A DNA stretch of 64,000 bases from Clostridia bacterium (GCA_017452785.1 JAFTLT010000022.1:1-64000); one strand, 5' to 3'; counted from the stretch's first letter, positions 44,425 to 53,045 are shown. Notes: a model not told the origin generated them from the letters alone. Translations and numbers: made by a program.

Positions 44425-45053
44425 TGAAACTGACATATAAAAAAGGAAAACAGGATAAAATTCACATTTCAGTCGACGGTGAGTATAGCTTTACCGTCGA
44501 CGAAGCATATTTTCTGTCTTTAGGCATTTATAACGGAAAAGAGATAGGCATAGAAGAACTGAGTGAGCTTAAGGAAAATGTAAACATAAGACGTGCCTAT
44601 AACTATGCAGTGTCGCTTCTTGCAAGGCGTGACCACAGTGAGAGAGAACTGAAAGACAAGCTCTCACTAAAAGGGTACAAAGAAGGTGCTGAAGAAGCTG
44701 TTGAAAAGCTTAAAAAGGGCGGCTATGTTGATGACAGCCGTTTTGCAAGGCTCTATGTCAGAGAATTGCAGACTCTCAAAAAGTACGGCAAAAGGCGCAT
44801 AGAGCAGGAGCTTTTCAGAAAAGGTGTTGACAGGGATATAATAAGAGAGGTTTTAGACGAAACGGAGTTTGACGAAGATGAGCTCGTCAGGCTAATTGAG
44901 CGAAAATATGCCCGTTATCTCGGTGACGAAAAGGGTGTAAAAAAGACAATTAATGCCCTTCTCAGACTTGGCTACAGCTATAGTGAAATCCGTGACGCAC
45001 TGCGGCAAATCAGTGAAAACACAGAATTGGACGATGAGGTTTTTTATGAGTAA
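44424..45053 (+). CDS. recX: RecA regulator RecX
   Basis: Modulates RecA filaments; 209 residues. Three-helix RecX repeats are visible: YNYAVSLLARRDHSERELKDKLSLKGY, then FARLYVRELQTLKKYGKRRIEQELFRKGV, then a third near INALLRLGYSYSEIRDAL. Its ATG overlaps the recA stop, so production is coupled to RecA. The rimO start lies in its last codons. Confidence 0.95.
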   Translation: MKLTYKKGKQDKIHISVDGEYSFTVDEAYFLSLGIYNGKEIGIEELSELKENVNIRRAYNYAVSLLARRDHSERELKDKLSLKGYKEGAEEAVEKLKKGGYVDDSRFARLYVRELQTLKKYGKRRIEQELFRKGVDRDIIREVLDETEFDEDELVRLIERKYARYLGDEKGVKKTINALLRLGYSYSEIRDALRQISENTELDDEVFYE

Positions 45054-46377
45054 AGTTGGAATGATATCTTTAGGTTGCCCAAAAAATCAGGTTGATGCAG
45101 AAATGCTGCTCTCACGCCTTAATGATTCTGGCTTTGAGATAGTCGGTGATGTTGAGGCTGATATTGTTATTATCAACACTTGCGGTTTTATAGGCGATGC
45201 AAAAAAAGAGGCAATTGACACTATTCTGGAAATTTGTCAGCTCAAGGACGAGGGCATTGTGGGTGCTGTTGTTGTCACAGGCTGTCTTGCTCAGCGTTAT
45301 AAAGAGGAGATAATGAAGGAAATCCCTGAGGTTGATGCAGTTGTGGGCATCGGCGGTAACATTGACATTGTGTCCGTATGTCGCGATGTGCTTAGAAATA
45401 AAAAGGTAAATTTTTTCCCGCCGAAGCTGTTACTGCCATTAGAGGGTGACAGAATGCTGACCACACCTGCGCACTATGCTTATCTTAAAATTGCAGAGGG
45501 ATGCTCCAACTGCTGCACTTACTGTGCTATACCTAAAATAAGAGGCAAATTCCGCAGCCGTGAAATGGAAAATATTATAGCCGAAGCAAAGTCTCTTGCT
45601 GCAAACGGAGTTAAAGAGCTCATTGTTGTGGCACAGGATACCACAAAATACGGCATAGATTTATACGGTGAGCTGAAGCTTTCCGAGCTTCTTCGTGAGC
45701 TTTGCAGAATAGACGGCATTGAGTGGATACGCACCCTTTACTGCTATCCTGAATCAATAACCGATGAGCTTATTGACACCATGGCAAGTGAAAGCAAAAT
45801 CTGCAAATATATTGATATACCCCTTCAGCACTGTGACGGCAGTGTGCTGGGAAGAATGAACCGTAAAGGTGACAGAGAAAGTCTCACGGCACTTATCTGT
45901 AAGCTCCGTGAGAGAATTCCCGGCATTATTATCAGAACAACCTTTATTGTGGGATTTCCCGGGGAAACAGAGAAAAGCTTCGAGAGCTTATGCGAATTCG
46001 CTGACGAAATGAAGTTTGACCGCTACGGCTGTTTTGCCTATTCTGCCGAGGAGGACACTCCGGCGGCACTGATGGAAAATCAGATAGACGAGGATATAAA
46101 AGCAGAGCGTGCAGGCATAATGAATTCTCAGCAGCAGCGCATTTTTGAGGATAAGCTTGAAGCACTTCTCGGCAAAGAGCTGACAGTTATAGTTGACGGC
46201 TTTGATGAGGAAGAAATGCTTTATTTTGGCAGAAGCTATATGGATGCTCCCGATATTGACACTGTGGTTATTATCTCAAGCGAAGAGGAGCTGACGGCAG
46301 GTCAGTTTGTCATGGGCACTGTTAAGGGCAGCCTTAACGGGGAACTCATTGTGGAAATTATGAATGAGGAATTATGA
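45046..46377 (+). CDS. rimO: Ribosomal protein S12 methylthiotransferase
   Basis: Radical SAM enzyme that methylthiolates Asp88 of ribosomal protein S12. 443 residues with the three MTTase parts: UPF0004 domain (SLGCPKNQVDAE, INTCGFI, VTGCLAQRY), radical SAM core with CSNCCTYCAIPKIRG (about residues 150-164) and a C-terminal TRAM domain. The start at MSKVGM follows GAGG. Its end, IMNEEL and TGA, is written by AATTATG-type heptads, the same ending as the GNAT protein at 56.8 kb. Confidence 0.95.
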   Translation: MSKVGMISLGCPKNQVDAEMLLSRLNDSGFEIVGDVEADIVIINTCGFIGDAKKEAIDTILEICQLKDEGIVGAVVVTGCLAQRYKEEIMKEIPEVDAVVGIGGNIDIVSVCRDVLRNKKVNFFPPKLLLPLEGDRMLTTPAHYAYLKIAEGCSNCCTYCAIPKIRGKFRSREMENIIAEAKSLAANGVKELIVVAQDTTKYGIDLYGELKLSELLRELCRIDGIEWIRTLYCYPESITDELIDTMASESKICKYIDIPLQHCDGSVLGRMNRKGDRESLTALICKLRERIPGIIIRTTFIVGFPGETEKSFESLCEFADEMKFDRYGCFAYSAEEDTPAALMENQIDEDIKAERAGIMNSQQQRIFEDKLEALLGKELTVIVDGFDEEEMLYFGRSYMDAPDIDTVVIISSEEELTAGQFVMGTVKGSLNGELIVEIMNEEL

Positions 46378-46389
46378 ATTATGAATGAG
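46366..46389. repeat. Heptad repeat at the rimO end
   Basis: GGAATTATGAATTATGAATG: units of AATTATG that contain the rimO stop codon and continue past it. Confidence 0.8.
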
Positions 46390-46409
46390 ACAAATTGGAG
46401 CAATAATCA

Positions 46410-47297
46410 ATGATTTACTTAAACACTTTTCATTTTCCGTCACCGGAGCAGGAGGAAGATTATTTTTTCTCTTTTAATCCGAAAAACGCCCGCACCTGTT
46501 ACACAACCAAATATCCTTTCGGTATGTTCCGTCAAAGAGGTTTGCCTGAGGATTTTGAGTTTGACGATATAACAGTTTTCTGCGGTAATAACGGAAGCGG
46601 TAAAAGCACGATGCTTAATGTTATTGCGGAAAAACTGAATCTCAAGCGCAATTCACCTTTTAACAGAAGTGATTTTTTCAGCGATTATGTGGAGCTTTGC
46701 GACTATGAATTAGACAAAACGCTGTCTTTAAATAGCTGCGTTATTACCAGTGATGATGTGTTTGATCGAGTGCTTGATATACGGCGTGTTAATAACGGAA
46801 TAGATGATAAAAGAGAGGATTTGCTCAGAGAGTGGCTTGACAGTAACAGTGATAATGCTGATACTACACTTCACGGACTGGATGATTATGAACGTTGGAA
46901 AAGAGTATCCGATGCCCGTAACAAAAGGAAATCTCAATCACAGTTTTTGCGTTCCCGTTTAATCAGAAATATTCAGGAACGTTCCAACGGTGAAAGTTCA
47001 TTAGCTCTTTTTGTCGACAGTATAGCGGATGATGCCTTATATCTGCTTGATGAACCTGAAAACAGCCTTTCACCACATAATCAGCTTGAACTGAAATATT
47101 TTATTGAGGACTGTGTAAGAAATCACGGCTGTCAGTTTATCATATCCACTCATTCTCCGTTTCTGCTTTCGCTTAAAGGTGCAAGGATATATGATATCGA
47201 CTCCAATCCTGTGAAAATGTGCAAATGGACAGACCTCCTGTGTGTGAGAGTATATCAGGAGTTCTTTAAGGAGAATGAAGATAAGTTTGCGAAATAA
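46410..47297 (+). CDS. AAA/ABC-type ATPase, orphan
   Basis: 295-residue soluble ATPase of the SMC/ABC-like AAA_21/AAA_23 type. Walker A GNNGSGKSTML (about residues 60-70), Walker B YLLDEPENSLSP (about 211-222), and STHSPFLLSLKGARIYD with the switch histidine. Such ATPases occur in OLD/RecF-like or anti-phage pairs, but no nuclease or partner gene is attached here. Base composition is more AT rich than in rimO or cysS, suggesting transfer. It stands before the T-box promoter. Confidence 0.78.
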   Translation: MIYLNTFHFPSPEQEEDYFFSFNPKNARTCYTTKYPFGMFRQRGLPEDFEFDDITVFCGNNGSGKSTMLNVIAEKLNLKRNSPFNRSDFFSDYVELCDYELDKTLSLNSCVITSDDVFDRVLDIRRVNNGIDDKREDLLREWLDSNSDNADTTLHGLDDYERWKRVSDARNKRKSQSQFLRSRLIRNIQERSNGESSLALFVDSIADDALYLLDEPENSLSPHNQLELKYFIEDCVRNHGCQFIISTHSPFLLSLKGARIYDIDSNPVKMCKWTDLLCVRVYQEFFKENEDKFAK

Positions 47298-47300
47298 CCA

Positions 47301-47329
47301 TTGACATTTCACCTGAAACTGTATATAAT
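47301..47329 (+). promoter_or_regulatory. Promoter of the T-box leader
   Basis: TTGACA, a 17-base spacer, then TATAAT: both hexamers match the consensus exactly. Confidence 0.9.
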
Positions 47330-47344
47330 ATACTATAATATCGA

Positions 47345-47585
47345 AATGCGATAAAAGGGAGAAGTAATCACATTCTCTTCTTCTCAGAGAGAGGCAGTAA
47401 GGTGAAAGTGCCTCGTTGAAGACGTGATGAAATGCACCCTGTAGCACCCGTGGGGAAAGATATCGAGTATCTTCGGGCGTATACCGGCGTTAACGGTAGG
47501 GCAATAATTAAGTTGCCTTGAGTTATAAATCAGAGTGGAACCGCGTTACACGCCTCTGGTGCTTTAGGGCACAGGAGGCGTTTTT
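47345..47585 (+). ncRNA. Cysteine T-box leader
   Basis: tRNA-sensing leader. Stem I contains GAGAAGTAATCA, the GGTGAAAG distal motif and the likely specifier codon TGC at 47433-47435 (context GATGAAATGCACC), which calls for tRNA-Cys. The T-box sequence AGAGTGGAACCGCG is at 47532-47545, followed by a terminator at 47551-47585. Uncharged tRNA-Cys should open the terminator. The expected targets cysE and cysS lie 1 kb further on, behind two unrelated genes. Confidence 0.93.
47551..47585 (+). terminator. T-box terminator
   Basis: CGCCTCTGGTGC pairs with GCACAGGAGGCG and is followed by five T; its 5' arm competes with the antiterminator of the T-box. Confidence 0.9.
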
Positions 47586-47593
47586 AATTATGA

Positions 47594-47645
47594 ATTGCAG
47601 GGAACTTTTGCTGAGATGGTGAGGTTCTTCCCGCAGAGTGAAGTT
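47594..47645. repeat. Direct repeat, first copy
   Basis: ATTGCAGGGAACTTTTGCTG and onward to GAAGTT; about 49 of 52 positions match the copy at 48167-48217. It has imperfect arms GGGAAC/GTTCTTCCC. The two copies flank the gene at 47670-48137. Confidence 0.85.
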
Positions 47646-47669
47646 TAGAAAAAATGAGGATTTGGCCTG

Positions 47670-48137
47670 ATGAAAAGAGTATATTCAAAGTATGATTTTA
47701 AAAATTATACTATGTTGAAACAAGTATTATCTGATTTGAATTTGCTAGACAAAAACTATTTATGGTTAATAAGTGATGTCGAAGCATATCCAACAAAAAA
47801 GGAGTATCAGGAGATTTTAGAAAACGACTATCTTCTGATAAGCACAAGCGAACTAGTCAAAATATTGGAAAACGACGATTTTCAGTGGATATGGGCAGTG
47901 TTTTCTGCTATTCCTTCAACATACAAAAAAGAAGATATACTCGGTTTCAATTTGCCATGTGTTCAAAGTATAGATGATGGAATGTATGATCCTCATAACG
48001 ATGTGCCAAGAGTTCAACATCCATATTCAGCGTTTGAAATATATGCAGTTGATAGCTCTTACATGTTTATTATTTCAGATGATGAAGAACTAATAAACAG
48101 ATTTAAAGAAAGTTATCCTTTATATATTGAAGAGTAA
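47670..48137 (+). CDS. Unrecognised small acidic protein
   Basis: 155 residues, no signal or membrane segment. It reads as a globular acidic protein, with LWLISDVEAYPTKKEY, ILENDDFQWIWAVFSAIP and VDSSYMFIISDDEELINRF. The pattern faintly recalls DUF2691 or SMI1-like immunity-type proteins, which I cannot confirm. It is far more AT rich than cysE/cysS and flanked by direct repeats, so it may be a captured gene. It is the first frame behind the cysteine T-box, and a weak AUG-proximal site (GAGGATTTGGCCTG) precedes it. Confidence 0.6.
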   Translation: MKRVYSKYDFKNYTMLKQVLSDLNLLDKNYLWLISDVEAYPTKKEYQEILENDYLLISTSELVKILENDDFQWIWAVFSAIPSTYKKEDILGFNLPCVQSIDDGMYDPHNDVPRVQHPYSAFEIYAVDSSYMFIISDDEELINRFKESYPLYIEE

Positions 48138-48166
48138 AAATTTTCAATATATATAATTTTTTATCT

Positions 48167-48217
48167 ATTGCAGAGAACTTTGCTGAGATGGTGAGGTTCT
48201 TCCCGCAGGGTGAAGTT
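48167..48217. repeat. Direct repeat, second copy
   Basis: Matches 47594-47645 with two substitutions and a one-base gap. It also carries the AGGGTGA ribosome site of the following gene. Confidence 0.85.
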
Positions 48218-48223
48218 GATATA

Positions 48224-48583
48224 ATGAAAATTTATGAAGGTGATATTGTGGCTAAAGATAAAAGAATACCCGACGATAAATATCGCATTATAAAAATTGG
48301 TAAAGAAGCCCTATTTGAATTAATATGTGAGGCATTTAAAGAAAGTGAAGAAGCATTTTTTGATGTTTCAGATGCAACAACAATAGTTAAAAGCTTTTCT
48401 ATAGATTGGGAAAAAGGTGAATTTATCTGTGTTGCCAGAAATGAACTTCCCCAAGAAGAGGAGCATCTGCAGTTTGATTTTGACACTCATAAGCTTATAT
48501 CAAAAATTGAAGACACAACCGATACTCTCTTTGCACCGAACAGATATATTGAGGTGTTAAAGTCTGATATAGACAATTTGTAA
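48224..48583 (+). CDS. Unrecognised small acidic protein
   Basis: 119 residues, soluble and acidic (many Glu and Asp; ESEEAFFDVSDATTIVKSF, ELPQEEEHLQFDFDTHKL). No family recognised; the size and acidity suit an immunity or binding protein, which is a guess. The ATG at 48224 fits the ribosome site in the direct repeat; the frame is open to 48188 through that repeat. Lies 21 bases before cysE and should share the T-box transcript. Confidence 0.6.
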   Translation: MKIYEGDIVAKDKRIPDDKYRIIKIGKEALFELICEAFKESEEAFFDVSDATTIVKSFSIDWEKGEFICVARNELPQEEEHLQFDFDTHKLISKIEDTTDTLFAPNRYIEVLKSDIDNL

Positions 48584-48604
48584 TTTACTATAAGGTGATA
48601 TAAT

Positions 48605-49243
48605 ATGTTTGAACGCTTAAAAGAAGATCTGCAGTGTGTCAAAGACCGTGACCCTGCAGCAAGAAGCAATTTAGAGATTATGCTGCTTTATCCCGGTTAT
48701 AAGGCAGTCAGAGCTCACAGAAGAGCCCACTGGTGCTATGAGCACAGGCTGTTTTTCCTTGCAAGAGCAATTTCACAGCACTGTGTTAAACAGACCAATA
48801 TTGAAATACATCCCGGTGCCGAAATCGGCAGACGTTTTTTCATCGACCACGGTACGGGTGTAGTTATCGGTGAGACGGCAATTATCGGTGATGACTGCAC
48901 TGTTTATCAGGGCGTCACTCTCGGCGGTACGGGTAAGGACCACGGCAAAAGACACCCGACCCTTGGCAATAATGTGCTTGTGGGTGCAGGTGCAAAGGTC
49001 CTCGGTCCCTTTAAAATAGGTGATAACTCAAATGTAGCCGCAGGCTCGGTGGTACTCAATGAAATTCCCGAAAACTGCACAGCTGTCGGCTCACCTGCAA
49101 GAGTTGTCAAGCAAAACGGTAAAAAAGTTGACAGGCTCGACCATATTCATATGCCTGACCCCATATCTCAGGAGCTTTGCCGACTTCAATATAAAATTCA
49201 GAAATTAGAAAGCAAAATAAAAGAATTGGAGGAAAATTCATGA
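48605..49243 (+). CDS. cysE: Serine O-acetyltransferase
   Basis: Makes O-acetylserine, the cysteine precursor. 212 residues: an N-terminal helical part with RDPAARSNLEIMLLYPGYKAVRAHR, then the left-handed beta-helix with IHPGAEIGRRFFIDHGTGVVIGET (catalytic His in FIDHG), GVTLGGTG and HPTLGNNVLVGAGAKVLG. The four-base overlap with cysS and the T-box upstream fit cysteine control. Confidence 0.96.
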   Translation: MFERLKEDLQCVKDRDPAARSNLEIMLLYPGYKAVRAHRRAHWCYEHRLFFLARAISQHCVKQTNIEIHPGAEIGRRFFIDHGTGVVIGETAIIGDDCTVYQGVTLGGTGKDHGKRHPTLGNNVLVGAGAKVLGPFKIGDNSNVAAGSVVLNEIPENCTAVGSPARVVKQNGKKVDRLDHIHMPDPISQELCRLQYKIQKLESKIKELEENS

Positions 49244-50640
49244 GAATTTTTAACACACTTTCAAGAGAAAAAGAGGAGCTTATCCCCATTACTCCGGGCG
49301 AATTCAAAATCTATGCCTGCGGTCCTACAGTTTATAACTTTATTCATATCGGTAACGCAAGACCTCTCTGCGTTTTTGATGTAATGCGCCGTTACCTTGA
49401 ATACAGAGGCAACAAGGTTAACTTCGTTCAGAATTTCACAGATATTGACGATAAGATTATCCGACGTGCAAATGAAGAGGGTGTAACCTTCAAGGATATC
49501 AGTGAAAAGTATATCGAAGAATTCTGGGTAGATGCCAAGGGTATGAATATTCGTGAAGCTACTACGCACCCCAAAGCAACAGAAAACATCGGTGAGATTA
49601 TCGACATCGTTTCAACACTTATTGAAAAAGGCTATGCTTACGAAGCAAACGGAGATGTTTATTTCAGCACAAAGAAATTTACAGAATACGGCAAGCTTTC
49701 ACATCAGCCTCTTGAAGACCTTGAAGCAGGTGCAAGAATCAACGTCGGTGAAGTAAAAAGAGAGCCTATGGATTTCGCTCTGTGGAAGAGTGCAAAGCCC
49801 GGTGAGCCCTATTGGGAATCACCTTGGGGTCACGGCAGACCCGGTTGGCATATTGAGTGCTCAGCTATGGTCAGACATTATCTCGGTGAAACTATCGATA
49901 TTCACTGTGGCGGTCAGGATCTCATCTTCCCTCACCACGAAAATGAAATAGCTCAGAGTGAATGCTGCAACGGTGCTGCTTTCTCAAGATACTGGATGCA
50001 CAACGGCTTTATCACTGTTGACAAGGTTAAGATGTCAAAGTCACTTGGCAACTTCTTCACAGTTCGTGATGTTGCAAATCAGTATGGCTATGAGCCCATT
50101 CGTTACCTTATGATTTCCTGCCAGTACAGAAGCCCCATCAACTACAGCTTTGATGCTATTGAGCAGTGCAAGGCTTCACTTGAAAGACTTTACACCTGCC
50201 GCAACAATATGGACTTTGCCCTTCAGAACGCAGTAGAAGAAGCAGGCGAAAAGGATGCAGAAATCATTGCTGCTATCGATGCAAAGAAAGATAAGTTCAT
50301 TGAAGCAATGGAAGACGACCTCAACACAGGTGAGGCTCTCGGTGCTGTTTTCGAGCTTGTAAGAGAAATCAACTCAAATGTAAATGACGGCGTTCAGTCC
50401 AAGGCACTCGTTGAATATGCTATCAAGGTCTTTGACGAGCTTATGGATGTTCTCGGTCTTCTTTATAACAGAAATGCTGAAAAGAGCCTTGACGACGAAA
50501 TTGAAGCTCTTATTCAGGCTCGTAACGATGCAAGAAAGGCTAAAAATTGGGCAGAGGCTGACCGCATCCGTGACGAACTCAAAGCACAGGGCATTGTGCT
50601 TGAGGATACACCTCAGGGCGTTAAGTGGCACAGAGCGTAA
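49240..50640 (+). CDS. cysS: Cysteinyl-tRNA synthetase
   Basis: Charges tRNA-Cys. 466 residues, class I: ACGPTVYNFIHIGNARP carries the HIGH-like HIGN motif (about residues 32-35 in context), zinc ligands C, C, H, E lie in the core (GWHIECSAM, HHENEIAQSE), and KMSKSLGNFFTV is the KMSKS loop (about 265). Translationally coupled to cysE and expected target of the cysteine T-box. Confidence 0.97.
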   Translation: MRIFNTLSREKEELIPITPGEFKIYACGPTVYNFIHIGNARPLCVFDVMRRYLEYRGNKVNFVQNFTDIDDKIIRRANEEGVTFKDISEKYIEEFWVDAKGMNIREATTHPKATENIGEIIDIVSTLIEKGYAYEANGDVYFSTKKFTEYGKLSHQPLEDLEAGARINVGEVKREPMDFALWKSAKPGEPYWESPWGHGRPGWHIECSAMVRHYLGETIDIHCGGQDLIFPHHENEIAQSECCNGAAFSRYWMHNGFITVDKVKMSKSLGNFFTVRDVANQYGYEPIRYLMISCQYRSPINYSFDAIEQCKASLERLYTCRNNMDFALQNAVEEAGEKDAEIIAAIDAKKDKFIEAMEDDLNTGEALGAVFELVREINSNVNDGVQSKALVEYAIKVFDELMDVLGLLYNRNAEKSLDDEIEALIQARNDARKAKNWAEADRIRDELKAQGIVLEDTPQGVKWHRA

Positions 50641-50663
50641 GCTAATTATGAATTATGAATCGC
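50641..50663. repeat. Heptad repeat after cysS
   Basis: AATTATGAATTATGAATCGC directly after the cysS stop, followed by an imperfect inverted repeat GCGGGGGAGAC/GTCTTTTCCCGC to about 50692. Confidence 0.7.
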
Positions 50664-50727
50664 GGGGGAGACCCGTCGAGGCAACAAGTCTTTTCCCGCC
50701 GATAATATTCTCTATGTTTGTTCGGCT

Positions 50728-50770
50728 CCCTCTTTGAGGGAGCTGTCAGCGTTAGCTGACTGAGGGAGTT
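50728..50770 (+). repeat. Two-hairpin dispersed repeat, copy 2
   Basis: CTCCCTC ttt GAGGGAG, then GTCAGC gtta GCTGAC, then GAGGGAG, which can pair alternatively with the first arm. Same layout as 192-238 with different stem sequences. Confidence 0.75.
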
Positions 50771-50778
50771 ATTACTAT

Positions 50779-51564
50779 ATGAAGAATATTAACATTAAGA
50801 TGCCAAAAGATAAATATGAGTATTATGATATAATTGCTAAGGCTGCTGAAACTGATGAATTGAAAGATATTGGTGTAGAGACAAAGCATAGAAAAACAGC
50901 CAACAAGAATAAACTTTACACTTTCCGCAAAATTCATCGAGAACTAAAGGATAAATATGATCTCTTGGATATAGCCGGGTCGGACGGGGATTTATCAAAA
51001 GCTGTAAATATCATGTCATGGCTTAGAAATAATACTTATTATTGCGGAATGTCTACTAATATTACGGCTGACAACGGTCTGGATATATTAGATACATGTT
51101 TTGGTAAAGATTTTGATAAAGCAATTAACTGCCGTTTTACAGCCATTGCTTTTGCTGATTGTCTTGTTGCTGTTGGTATAAAAGCATATCCTGTAGCTCT
51201 GTTGTCTTATAAGGATAAAGAAAATGGTGGTTTTGCCTGTCATTTGATGACTCATGTTTTTCTTCCTGAAATGAATAAATGGTGTTTGTTCGATCCGTCC
51301 TTTAATGTTTATTTTTGCAATGAGAAGGGCAGTTTGTTAAATGTGTTTGAATTAAGAAAGTTATTTCTTAATGGACAGCATCCCATTGTTCAAGGTTACA
51401 GTTTTAATGGAGAAGACATACATAAAGATATGTATGTTGATATATTTGTAAAGCAGTGTCTTACAAATATATCAACATGGCATGATAATTCTATGATTGG
51501 ACGCACATATTCAAGAATGAATTTTGCCTTCAGAAAGAAGTTTAATTGTAAACTTCCTGAATAA
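50779..51564 (+). CDS. Transglutaminase-like protein
   Basis: 261 residues, soluble. A Cys-His-Asp pattern of the transglutaminase-like fold is visible: NCRFTAIAFADCLVAVGIKA (Cys near residue 114), HLMTHVFLPEMNKWCLFDPS (His near 157, Asp near 172). The rest is unrecognised. It is notably AT rich next to cysS and murI, which suggests transfer. It could be a peptidase or a degenerate relative; substrate unknown. It begins nine bases after the two-hairpin repeat, without a clear promoter. Confidence 0.65.
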   Translation: MKNINIKMPKDKYEYYDIIAKAAETDELKDIGVETKHRKTANKNKLYTFRKIHRELKDKYDLLDIAGSDGDLSKAVNIMSWLRNNTYYCGMSTNITADNGLDILDTCFGKDFDKAINCRFTAIAFADCLVAVGIKAYPVALLSYKDKENGGFACHLMTHVFLPEMNKWCLFDPSFNVYFCNEKGSLLNVFELRKLFLNGQHPIVQGYSFNGEDIHKDMYVDIFVKQCLTNISTWHDNSMIGRTYSRMNFAFRKKFNCKLPE

Positions 51565-51576
51565 AAGGAGTAAACT

Positions 51577-52353
51577 ATGATAACTAAAACAAGTCCCATT
51601 GCTGTTGTTGATTCGGGCATGGGTGGCATAACGGTGCTGAAAAAGCTTCACCGCATTATGCCAAATGAAAACTATATATATTTCGGCGATTCAGCCAATT
51701 CTCCCTATGGCACCAAAACAAAGGAGCAGATAAGAGAAATCACTGTCGCTCTTGTTGAGCGTATGATGAAAAGGGGAGCAAAGAGCGTTGTTATTGCCTG
51801 CAACACGGCTACAAGTGCAGCGGCAGAGTACCTGAGAGAAAAATATCCCGACTACCCCTTTGTTGGTCTTGAGCCTGCGCTGAAGCCTGCGGCGCTTTCA
51901 TCAAAGTGGCCGAGAGTGCTTGTGCTTGCTACACCTCTGACTTTGAGGGAAGAGAAATTCAATAAGCTCATGGCTCGATTCGAGGGTGAAGCTGAGTTTA
52001 TTAAGCTGCCTGCCCCCGAGCTTGTTGGTTTTGTGGAAAGAGGCGAGGTTGAAACTCAGCAGTGCACTGAATATCTTGAGAGAATACTTGAGCCATATGC
52101 TGACCACAAGGTTGATGCAGTTGTTTTGGGCTGCACGCACTTTCCTTTTGCAAGAAAGCCTGTTCAGCAGATTTTAGGTGAAGAAGTTCTCGTGTTTGAG
52201 GGTTCAATGGGAGCTGCAAAGCAGTGTCAGCGCTTGCTTGAGGCAAGGGGACTGCTCAATGACAGTCAGCAAGAGGGGATAATTTCCTTTGAAAACAGTG
52301 ACGACAGTAAAATTGAGCAGTGCATAGCAATGTTTGGCTGCGGTGATGTGTGA
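51577..52353 (+). CDS. murI: Glutamate racemase
   Basis: Makes D-glutamate for peptidoglycan. 258 residues. The two catalytic cysteines lie in VIACNTATSAA (about residue 72) and VLGCTHFPF (about 184), and the N-terminal DSGMGGITVLKKL is the substrate loop. AAAGGAG site; 9 bases before the queG-like gene. Confidence 0.97.
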   Translation: MITKTSPIAVVDSGMGGITVLKKLHRIMPNENYIYFGDSANSPYGTKTKEQIREITVALVERMMKRGAKSVVIACNTATSAAAEYLREKYPDYPFVGLEPALKPAALSSKWPRVLVLATPLTLREEKFNKLMARFEGEAEFIKLPAPELVGFVERGEVETQQCTEYLERILEPYADHKVDAVVLGCTHFPFARKPVQQILGEEVLVFEGSMGAAKQCQRLLEARGLLNDSQQEGIISFENSDDSKIEQCIAMFGCGDV

Positions 52354-52362
52354 GGTGTTACA

Positions 52363-53031
52363 GTGAGTATTAAGGATGAGCTTAAAGAGTACCTTTTATC
52401 TCAGGGTGCAAGCGATGTGGGCTTTTGCAAAATCCCCGACGGAGATTTTGGTGAGTGCAGATATGGCATAAGCATAATTGTGCGTCTGTCTGGTGATATT
52501 GTGGATGAAATAGGTGCTGAACCGACTCACACCTATTTCAATCATTACAGAAGTGTAAATGCTTTTATTGATTCACTTCTTCTTAAGGCAGGTCTTTTCC
52601 TTCAGAATAAAGGCTACAGATATATTACCGTTGCCGCTTCACAAAGCATAAATAAAGACGGATGGAACTATAAGGGCAGATATTCTCATAAAAAGGTAGC
52701 CACCCTTGCAGGGCTTGGCTCTATAGGCAAAAGCTCAATGTTTCTTCATAAAGACTACGGAGCAAATGTGCGTCTTGGCAGCATTTTCACAGATTGTGAG
52801 TTTGATGTCAGTGATGTTGTACCGCTCGACCTTTGCAATGCCTGTGACAAATGTGTTAAGGCTTGTCCCAGCGGAGCAATATCGGGAAATGTGTGGTATG
52901 AAGGCTGCAAAAGAGAGTATATGTTTGACCCTGAAAAGTGCAGCAATTATATGAAAAATCACTTTAAACACATCGGCAGGGGAGCAGTATGCGGCATCTG
53001 CATGAAGGTGTGTCCTTATGGAAAATTATGA
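52363..53031 (+). CDS. QueG-like 4Fe-4S protein
   Basis: Iron-sulfur protein of the epoxyqueuosine reductase-like group, 222 residues, shorter than true QueG (about 340-380) and without the HEAT repeats. Two clusters are shown by CNACDKCVKACPSGA and CGICMKVCPYGK. The N-terminal half has GLGSIGKSSMFLHKDYGANVRLGSIFT, similar to the cobalamin-binding part of QueG. GTG start with GAGGTG. Its last two residues and stop come from the AATTATG heptad (GKL, TGA). Confidence 0.8.
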   Translation: MSIKDELKEYLLSQGASDVGFCKIPDGDFGECRYGISIIVRLSGDIVDEIGAEPTHTYFNHYRSVNAFIDSLLLKAGLFLQNKGYRYITVAASQSINKDGWNYKGRYSHKKVATLAGLGSIGKSSMFLHKDYGANVRLGSIFTDCEFDVSDVVPLDLCNACDKCVKACPSGAISGNVWYEGCKREYMFDPEKCSNYMKNHFKHIGRGAVCGICMKVCPYGKL

Positions 53032-53045
53032 ATTATGAATTATCG
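53023..53045. repeat. Heptad repeat at the queG-like gene end
   Basis: AATTATGAATTATGAATTAT overlaps the stop codon and is followed by CGTGGCCGCAG, a close relative of the GTGGTCGCAGG end of the dispersed element. Confidence 0.75.

Noticed and set aside
46410-48583. Complete anti-phage defence system
   Set aside because: The ATPase and two small proteins lack any recognisable nuclease, toxin or sensor domain, and a strong promoter and T-box divide them.
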